DNA of 8,444 nt from Candidatus Moranbacteria bacterium UBA4824 (GTDB lineage Bacteria; Patescibacteriota; Minisyncoccia; Moranbacterales; UBA2206): NCBI GenBank assembly GCA_002400405.1, contig DHFM01000058.1, forward strand, positions 1 through 8,444. Reading direction: 5' to 3'. Both the position numbers and the translations under genes were made by a program. Below, piece by piece: positions 1-4,774 of the stretch. Position 1 is the stretch's first letter, and every line of letters starts with the position of its first letter. The notes under the pieces were generated by a model. That model saw nothing but the letters and a program-made list of their open reading frames with translations. It had not been told where the DNA came from and did no database searches.

Positions 1-123
1 TTGCTTTAGCAAAATAAAAAATGTAATCATTTTTTATTCAACAGGGTGAATTTTTATTTTCTATTGAATTAATTTTTAATTCATGTGTAATCAGAATAAT
101 CACGTGCGAATCAGTGGTTCTGA
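1..123. other. Non-coding left edge with clustered AT-rich inverted repeats
   Basis: No supported gene lies here; all three plus-strand frames close (stops at 7-9, 15-17 and 47-49). The stretch holds four inverted repeats: an 11-bp perfect stem at 13-23/28-38 with loop TAAT; a 5-bp stem at 36-40/47-51 around ACAGGG, followed on the plus strand by a T-rich run; an 8-bp perfect stem TGAATTAA/TTAATTCA at 65-72/76-83; and TCAGAA/TTCTGA at 91-96/118-123. The last begins immediately after the stop codon of the 149-aa gene on the minus strand. Taken together they are a plausible bidirectional transcription end between that operon and whatever lies to the left. The stems are weak in G+C, so intrinsic termination is only an inference. 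Confidence 0.4.
65..83 (-). terminator. Possible weak terminator hairpin after the minus-strand operon
   Basis: A perfect 8-bp stem with a 3-nt loop lies about 40 nt beyond the stop codon of the 149-aa gene. On the minus strand it is followed by an A/T-rich run (ATAGAAAATAAAAATT), not a clean T-tract, and the stem has only one G-C pair. A second imperfect hairpin (91-123) lies between it and the gene. The position suits a 3' end, but the composition does not make a classical intrinsic terminator. Confidence 0.25.
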
Positions 124-573
124 CTATATTTCTTTTATCATCCCCTTAGCCACCAAGGCATTATGCAATTCTTCTCCTAGCATTCTATCATGAAATTCGT
201 CTAGTATATAATTATCTTCCATATGACGCGCCACATTCACGGCATGTGGGATACCCTTGTTCTCAGCAATTTTTATCAAATTACCAATCTTGCTCTCAGC
301 ATCAATTCCAGTATTAGCAGAATTTGCGTCAACGGCCACATTATCAGTTTGCACTTTTTGACTTTGCGCAGGAAGTTTAGAAAGAATTTTCGCATAAGCC
401 GACTCCTTTTCTACTATTCCCTCTTTTCTTTCTATTTTTTCCGGAGCGGGAAATGTCTCTTCACTTTTTTTTGCCAAAACACTTTCCACTTTTCCCCCGC
501 CGGTAAATTTTTCCTTAAGATTCAAATCTCCTTCTTCAATTGGCTCAAGATTAGATTTTATTTCGTCAGTCAT
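124..573 (-). CDS. Uncharacterised 149-aa protein with a conserved-looking helical C-terminus
   Basis: I recognise no function. The protein is soluble, with no signal peptide or membrane segment. Residues 1-90 are low-complexity and charged (Glu, Lys, Ser, Pro), probably disordered. Residues 91-149 look like a compact helical domain, with a core GIPHAVNVARHMEDNYILDE followed by FHDRML and ending KGMIKEI. The pattern of small, aromatic and Asp/His residues (HAVxVAR, YxLDxFHD) looks like a selected motif, and from memory similar tails recur in Patescibacteria proteins; that needs a search. It is the last gene of the minus-strand trio, 28 nt after the 98-aa gene, so it is probably co-transcribed with it. 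The start is the first ATG in the frame and has no Shine-Dalgarno sequence, as for its neighbours. The stop is TAG. Confidence 0.8.
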   Translation of the reverse strand: MTDEIKSNLEPIEEGDLNLKEKFTGGGKVESVLAKKSEETFPAPEKIERKEGIVEKESAYAKILSKLPAQSQKVQTDNVAVDANSANTGIDAESKIGNLIKIAENKGIPHAVNVARHMEDNYILDEFHDRMLGEELHNALVAKGMIKEI

Positions 574-601
574 AGTTTTAGATTATAAATTATCTTTTTT
601 A

Positions 602-898
602 TTATACACCCACCATCTCTTCTTTGAAATTAGTAATTATTTTTTTTATCATTTCATCATAATTAGCTATTTTTTCTCTTAAAAATTCTTCAAGTTTTTC
701 TGGAGTATAATTTTCATCAATCATTTTTTCATAAACTTTCTGATCGGATTCATTTAATTTCTCCATAATTTCTAAAAAAATCCGCCTCAGCACTACTTCC
801 GTCATTTTCACCAAAAGTTGATCCTGCTTTTCTTTCGGCAGATCAGCTAATCCCAGTTCCTCAATTATTGTTTTTTGAATTTGCGTTTGATTATCCAT
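602..898 (-). CDS. Small helical protein, DUF5663-like
   Basis: A 98-aa, highly charged, almost entirely helical cytosolic protein. It opens with an ELGLADLPKEKQDQLLVKM segment, continues through a long amphipathic helix (about 27-60) and ends in LEEFLREKIANYDEMIKKII. From memory this arrangement (a GL-x-LP-x-E start, a middle acidic turn, then a fLxxkIxNYxExI end) matches the small Patescibacteria family catalogued as DUF5663, whose function is unknown. That match is recall, not a search result. The gene lies 19 nt after the 707-aa gene and 28 nt before the 149-aa gene, so the three are very likely one transcript. There is no recognisable Shine-Dalgarno sequence before the ATG. A role as an adaptor or partner of the coiled-coil protein would be a guess from context only. 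Confidence 0.85.
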   Translation of the reverse strand: MDNQTQIQKTIIEELGLADLPKEKQDQLLVKMTEVVLRRIFLEIMEKLNESDQKVYEKMIDENYTPEKLEEFLREKIANYDEMIKKIITNFKEEMVGV

Positions 899-917
899 TT
901 TTTTATTTTATTATTAT

Positions 918-3041
918 TTACGCTGCCATTTTTTTCTCAATTTTTTCTTCTTCAATGGAATACTCCATCACCCTAGCTACCCACTGCCTTAATGTTTCTG
1001 TTTTTCTAATTCTTGCCCCTTCTCCTAAAAAAACCATCAGCTTCTTTTCCATATCTTTGATATTTTTCACAAGCTTAGCATCTAGAATTTTTTCTTTTTT
1101 ATCCAATTGATTTCCTGTTATATTTTTCATTATTTCCCATTTCTTTATATCATTACCCGAGATATTCTTCAATACTTTTCTTGATCTTGAATAAAAATCT
1201 TCACCTTTTATAAATTCGTATTTTTTAGCTAATTTATTAAAAGCCCTCTCCTTTTTTATTTGATTAAATTGTAAAACATTTTTTGCACCTAATCCTCCGG
1301 CCATTGCAGTTGCAGTAAAGGCTGTTGCTTCAATAGTTTTTTCATTGCTAATTCCGGCATCAGTTATTATTTTTTCTACTTCAGGAATGTTAATATTTTC
1401 ACTAACAGGAACACCGTCAACACCCACGGATTCCTCTATATTTATTTTTGTTTCTGGCATTTTTGGCCACTCAGCTTTTGGACTGTCTTCAAAATTCAAA
1501 ATGCTTTTTACGTCTGGAGAAATTTCCAGATGTGCATTGGGATGAACAATATCATATCCATGCCCTGTTGGATCAGGATGAGTTTTGACAAAATCACTCC
1601 ACATTTTATGTGCTTCGATTCCAGCTTGATGCTTGTCCATTCCATTCTCCGTTAAATGTTTTATAATTGAGCCTTCAAAACTACTGCCCTCGGGAATTGT
1701 GAGCTCGATATTTGGTTGAGCAATATTTTCCGGATTAATTCCCGCTTCCGTATGAATATCACTTGGCGAAACATTTGCATTAGTTTCTCCAAAAATTTGT
1801 TCCTCAGTTAGTGGAACATTCCCACTGTGCGTTGCGGAAACCTCTGGCGTTTTTCCAAAAAAACTTTCCTTAATTGAACCAAAAACCTCACTTAACCCTG
1901 CTTTATCCATCCCAAAATCAATTAGCTGAGACACTACACCTGACGATAAAAATATTCCAACAGCCGAACCAATAATTTTTCTCATTTTTGCTTCACTCTT
2001 TTCATTCATTAAATCTTTATCGAAATTATCTATTTCTTTTTGTAATTTCTCCATCAAAGCTTCAAATTTTTCTTCTGAATTTTCAACATTTTCAACATTT
2101 TTCAATATTTCTTCTTGTTCTTTCTTCCTTTTTTGGCCTTCTTTTTTTCTATATTTTCCCTCAAGTCCTGCCGTCACACCCACGCCAGCCGCTACGCCTC
2201 CCAAAACTCTTTGACCCACAACTAAAAATCCAGCGCCAACAAGTCCTGCGCCAACACCAAAAGCCATTTTTTTCTTCCAATTAAGCTTTCTATAATCATT
2301 AATTTTTTCGTTTGTATATTTTATAAATTTACCGCTTGTTTTTGCTAACCAACCGGCATCTTTTCCGAATTTTTGCTCCCATACTTCAGCTCTAGCATTA
2401 GTATGTGATTCAAAAAGATTTATTTTTTCATCTTGGTTATAATATTTAGCCAGATCTCCCATCTCTTTCTTCAATTGATTCGGTGGAAGATTCTCTTCTT
2501 TAAGCTTTTCTATTTTATAATTCAAGAGATTATTAAGAGCTAATTTATATTGATCATAATAATATTCTCTTTCTTTGATAATTTCAGCATCTACATTCAG
2601 ACGACCAGTTAGAACTTTATAAGTTGTAAATATATTAGTTATCTCATAATCTTTTTTTGCATACGCCTTTCTGGCCTTTTCAACTTCCGCAGTGATATTT
2701 TTCAGTTCACTATCTTTTGAATATTCCAATTCTCTTAAATCAGTAAGAGGATCCTCTTCATTTTTTTCTAAACTACTTAATTCAACCGTAGCTCCTCCAG
2801 CTAAAGCTTCCTTTTCTGCTTTTTCCAAATCCGATTCTTGATTATTGATCTGTTTTTGACGACCTTCGGGAGCACTCAAGTCAAAACCAGCTTCAGTATT
2901 TTCTAAATCAGACTTTTGAGAATTAATATATCTTTGTTTGCCTTCGGGAGTAAAAAAATCATGACCAGCTTTTGTTTTCTCCACATCAGATTCTTGTGAG
3001 TCTATGTAGGCTTGACGACCCTCCAAGGTATTCATACCCAT
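918..3041 (-). CDS. Large coiled-coil membrane protein with N-terminal repeats and possible LysM-like module
   Basis: A 707-aa protein of unknown function. In order: three diverged 26-residue repeats (5-77); a long charged helical/coiled-coil region (about 90-255) containing KARKAYAKKDYEITN; a glycine-rich hydrophobic stretch (259-293) long enough for a membrane hairpin; a very basic coiled coil (296-355); a second hydrophobic segment (356-377); a Pro/Ser/Asn-rich linker; a possible LysM-like module (447-509) starting IPEGSSFEGS and closing IVHPNAHLEIS; a weak third hydrophobic segment (570-590); and a basic helical tail. Basic residues flank the hydrophobic segments in a way that fits a cytoplasmic coiled coil and an outer 380-565 region. 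From memory the KAYAKKDYE coiled coil plus Gly-rich segment is a common Patescibacteria hypothetical-protein architecture. It is first gene of the minus-strand trio. ATG codons at residues 1 and 3 are both possible starts; neither has a Shine-Dalgarno sequence. Confidence 0.85.
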   Translation of the reverse strand: MGMNTLEGRQAYIDSQESDVEKTKAGHDFFTPEGKQRYINSQKSDLENTEAGFDLSAPEGRQKQINNQESDLEKAEKEALAGGATVELSSLEKNEEDPLTDLRELEYSKDSELKNITAEVEKARKAYAKKDYEITNIFTTYKVLTGRLNVDAEIIKEREYYYDQYKLALNNLLNYKIEKLKEENLPPNQLKKEMGDLAKYYNQDEKINLFESHTNARAEVWEQKFGKDAGWLAKTSGKFIKYTNEKINDYRKLNWKKKMAFGVGAGLVGAGFLVVGQRVLGGVAAGVGVTAGLEGKYRKKEGQKRKKEQEEILKNVENVENSEEKFEALMEKLQKEIDNFDKDLMNEKSEAKMRKIIGSAVGIFLSSGVVSQLIDFGMDKAGLSEVFGSIKESFFGKTPEVSATHSGNVPLTEEQIFGETNANVSPSDIHTEAGINPENIAQPNIELTIPEGSSFEGSIIKHLTENGMDKHQAGIEAHKMWSDFVKTHPDPTGHGYDIVHPNAHLEISPDVKSILNFEDSPKAEWPKMPETKINIEESVGVDGVPVSENINIPEVEKIITDAGISNEKTIEATAFTATAMAGGLGAKNVLQFNQIKKERAFNKLAKKYEFIKGEDFYSRSRKVLKNISGNDIKKWEIMKNITGNQLDKKEKILDAKLVKNIKDMEKKLMVFLGEGARIRKTETLRQWVARVMEYSIEEEKIEKKMAA
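2811..3029 (-). repeat. Three diverged tandem 78-bp (26-aa) repeats in the 707-aa protein
   Basis: Residues 5-30, 31-56 and 57-77 align as repeats with shared pattern EG(R/K)Q-x-x-I-x-x-Q-x-S-D-x-E, the first two ending AG-x-D. The third is cut after about 21 residues and runs into EALAGG. At DNA level the units differ at many synonymous positions (EG is GAG GGT, GAA GGC and GAA GGT), so this is an old repeat held by selection on the protein, not a recent slippage product. Confidence 0.85.
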
Positions 3042-3081
3042 AAAAATAATTTTTACAAAATTAAATCTTTTTCACAACTAA

Positions 3082-3087
3082 ATTATA
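3082..3087 (-). promoter_or_regulatory. Candidate -10 box for the minus-strand three-gene operon
   Basis: On the minus strand the sequence reads TATAAT, a perfect consensus -10, 40 nt before the ATG of the 707-aa gene; it would give a leader of roughly 33 nt. No convincing -35 hexamer is found at 16-18 nt spacing, so it would depend on the -10 alone or on an activator. The box overlaps a one-mismatch DnaA-box-like site (3083-3091). Confidence 0.4.
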
Positions 3088-3088
3088 C

Positions 3089-3109
3089 ACCCAAAATCAT
3101 TTCTTGGGT
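3089..3109. promoter_or_regulatory. Short inverted repeat between the two divergent promoters
   Basis: ACCCAA (3089-3094) and TTGGGT (3104-3109) form a perfect 6-bp inverted repeat with a 9-nt spacer. It lies between the two divergent -10 boxes, a place where an operator could act on both transcripts. No regulator gene is in the window, and 6-bp arms can arise by chance. Confidence 0.3.
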
Positions 3110-3110
3110 A

Positions 3111-3119
3111 TGTGGATAA
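3111..3119 (-). promoter_or_regulatory. Perfect DnaA box (TTATCCACA) in the divergent intergenic region
   Basis: The minus strand reads TTATCCACA, identical to the high-affinity E. coli R1-type DnaA box. Two one-mismatch relatives lie nearby on the plus strand: TTTTTCACA (3068-3076) and TTATACACC (3083-3091). The perfect box covers the presumed -35 region of the glycosyltransferase promoter, so bound DnaA could influence transcription. The sequence match is certain; the function is inference. Confidence 0.45.
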
Positions 3120-3141
3120 GTTATTTTTTTTGTGATATAAT
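3113..3141 (+). promoter_or_regulatory. Extended -10 promoter for the first glycosyltransferase, probably leaderless
   Basis: An extended -10 element, TGATATAAT (3133-3141), contains a perfect TATAAT at 3136-3141. A weak -35 match, TGGATA (3113-3118, four of six consensus bases), sits at 17-bp spacing. The usual start of transcription, 7 nt past the -10, falls on the A of the ATG at 3148, so the transcript would have no 5' leader. This agrees with the absence of a Shine-Dalgarno sequence. Confidence 0.55.
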
Positions 3142-3147
3142 TTTGAT

Positions 3148-4707
3148 ATGAAAAAAACAAAAATATACATTCTTTTAGCTCTGATAATATTTTTTGGATT
3201 ATTTTTGCGGGTTTATAATATTGAAAATGCTCCGCCAGGAATTTATCCGGATGAAGCAGTTAATGGCGAAGATGCTTTGCGAGCCAATATAGATGGAAAT
3301 TATCAGTGGTTTTATCCTGCCAATAATGGCCGCGAAGGGCTTTTTATGAATTTAATTGCCTTGTTTTTCAAGTTTTTTGGTGCCAGCATCCTCACCTTGA
3401 AATTGCCTGCTATAATCTTTGGCACTCTCACAATATTTGGAACATATCTTCTAACTAAAGAACTTTTTAAAAGCGAGCGGATTGGAATGATTTCTGCTTT
3501 TCTTACCGCTGTTTCTTTTTGGGCGATAAATTTTTCTCGGATTGCTTTTCGCGCCAATATGCTTCCGACTATTCTGGTTTTTTCTTTCTATTTTCTGTTT
3601 CGAGGACTACGCACTAAAAGATGGTGGGATTTTGCTCTTGGCGGATTTATCTTTGGCTTAGGGATGCATTCCTATATCGCCTGGCGAATTGCACCGATTG
3701 TTTTAGTAATTATGCTTTTGTTTTTCCTATTATCTCGAAAAAAATTTTTCAAAGAATATTGGCAGTCGATTTTAATTTTCTTATTTTTTTCCCTCATCTC
3801 GGCCTTTCCAATGTTTCTAACTTTCTATCAACATCCAGAATTTATTGAGTCTCGCTCAGCTTCTATTTCTATTTTTTCACCTGAAGTTAACCAAGGAAAT
3901 CCTATTGGAACATTTTTGCGCAGTTTTTCGCTAAGTCTTATAAAATATACTTTCTGGGGGGATCAAAATTGGCGCCATAATTTTCCGCCCTATCCCTTGC
4001 TTGATCCTCTGACAAGCCTCGCTTTTATTTTAGGTTTTATTTTTTCCCTTAAAGTTTTTTTTCAAACTTTTTACGCTAGAATCCGCAAGAAAAAATATGA
4101 TCTGAATTTAGAAAAACATACCTTTCTCCTGTTATGGTTTTTTCTTTTTCTTGCCCCCGAATTTATGACCGCCGAAGGTAATCCCCACGCCTTGCGAGCA
4201 ATTGGTACGCTTCCAGTAGTTTTCATCTTTTGTGCTCTTGGCTTTGAAGCAATTTTTCAAAAAGTTAAAAAGCGGGATATTTTTTGGAAAAAATTTACCT
4301 TCTCAATTTTAATTTCCATTTTTCTGGTAATTGGAATTTTCAATTCGCTAAAATATCATATCTTTTGGGCCCAGAAAGTCCGCACAGCGGAGTCTTTCAA
4401 CAAAAATGTCACTGATATTTCTAAGTATATTGACACTTTACCCGAGAGCCAAGAAAAATATATCATAACTTCTTATAATACCATCATTAAACTTCCGATT
4501 TATATTTTTCACTCAAATAGTTCAAATATTCAGTATTTATATCCGAATGAATTGGGCAAAATCAATCCAATCAATCCACGAAACTCTATTTTTATTTTCA
4601 TCGAAAAAAATGATGAGGCAATCAAGGAAATTAAAAATAGATATCCCTTCTTGAAACTAGCTGAAAAAAATTATCCCTTAGAAAGTAAATTTTATATCTT
4701 ACAATAG
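3148..4707 (+). CDS. GT-C glycosyltransferase, family 39 / ArnT-like
   Basis: A 519-aa multi-pass membrane protein predicted to transfer a sugar from a polyprenyl-phosphate carrier on the outer face of the membrane. An N-terminal membrane segment (about 6-21) leads into the first outer loop carrying the acidic motif YPDEAVNGEDAL, with D35-E36 in the position of the catalytic Asp/Glu of GT-C enzymes. NGREGLF (60-66), SRIAFRAN (130-137), GDQNWRHNFP (271-280) and GNPHALRAIGTLP (344-356) look like family signatures. About ten further hydrophobic helices run to about residue 400. The last 115 residues are a soluble outer domain, shorter than in classical ArnT. Acceptor and sugar cannot be read from sequence. 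It opens a plus-strand pair, 65 nt before the second glycosyltransferase, and diverges from the coiled-coil operon. The ATG is well placed behind the promoter; no leader is expected. Confidence 0.85.
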   Translation: MKKTKIYILLALIIFFGLFLRVYNIENAPPGIYPDEAVNGEDALRANIDGNYQWFYPANNGREGLFMNLIALFFKFFGASILTLKLPAIIFGTLTIFGTYLLTKELFKSERIGMISAFLTAVSFWAINFSRIAFRANMLPTILVFSFYFLFRGLRTKRWWDFALGGFIFGLGMHSYIAWRIAPIVLVIMLLFFLLSRKKFFKEYWQSILIFLFFSLISAFPMFLTFYQHPEFIESRSASISIFSPEVNQGNPIGTFLRSFSLSLIKYTFWGDQNWRHNFPPYPLLDPLTSLAFILGFIFSLKVFFQTFYARIRKKKYDLNLEKHTFLLLWFFLFLAPEFMTAEGNPHALRAIGTLPVVFIFCALGFEAIFQKVKKRDIFWKKFTFSILISIFLVIGIFNSLKYHIFWAQKVRTAESFNKNVTDISKYIDTLPESQEKYIITSYNTIIKLPIYIFHSNSSNIQYLYPNELGKINPINPRNSIFIFIEKNDEAIKEIKNRYPFLKLAEKNYPLESKFYILQ

Positions 4708-4725
4708 ATTTAAAAAATAAAATAG

Positions 4726-4774
4726 TAAGTTTGTTTCTCCTTGAGGGACTCAAATCTTATTTAACAGGGTAAAT
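4726..4774 (+). promoter_or_regulatory. Structured spacer over the start of the second glycosyltransferase gene
   Basis: The 65-nt gap between the two glycosyltransferase genes contains TTGAG-GGA-CTCAA (4741-4753), a longer bulged pairing TAAGTTTG/CAAATCTTA (4726-4733/4751-4759) that competes with it, and ATTTA-ACAGGG-TAAAT (4759-4774), whose right arm includes the first two bases of the ATG. AGGG at 4766-4769 is the only Shine-Dalgarno-like sequence, only 3 nt from the ATG and inside the loop. A role in tuning translation is possible but unproven. Confidence 0.3.

Noticed and set aside
1..30. A minus-strand ATG at 28-30 opening a short frame (MITFFILLKQ) to the left edge
   Set aside because: Only ten residues are visible, there is no ribosome binding site, and the codons lie inside a strong inverted repeat; not enough to call a gene.
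223..588. Plus-strand open frame antisense to the 149-aa gene
   Set aside because: Phe/Leu/Ser-rich translation typical of the reverse of an AT-rich, Lys/Glu-rich gene; the minus-strand gene fits the operon.
868..1110. Plus-strand hydrophobic open frame antisense to the end of the 707-aa gene
   Set aside because: It is the reverse of Lys/Glu/Ile-rich coding sequence and spans the junction of two better-supported genes.
2160..2270. Repeated GCGCCAACA-like stretch as a DNA repeat
   Set aside because: It simply encodes the Gly/Ala/Val-rich membrane segment of the 707-aa protein, where similar codons recur.
3042..3147. The DnaA-box region as the chromosome origin
   Set aside because: No dnaA, dnaN, rpmH or gyrase gene is nearby, and only one box is perfect; a regulatory site or chance is more likely.
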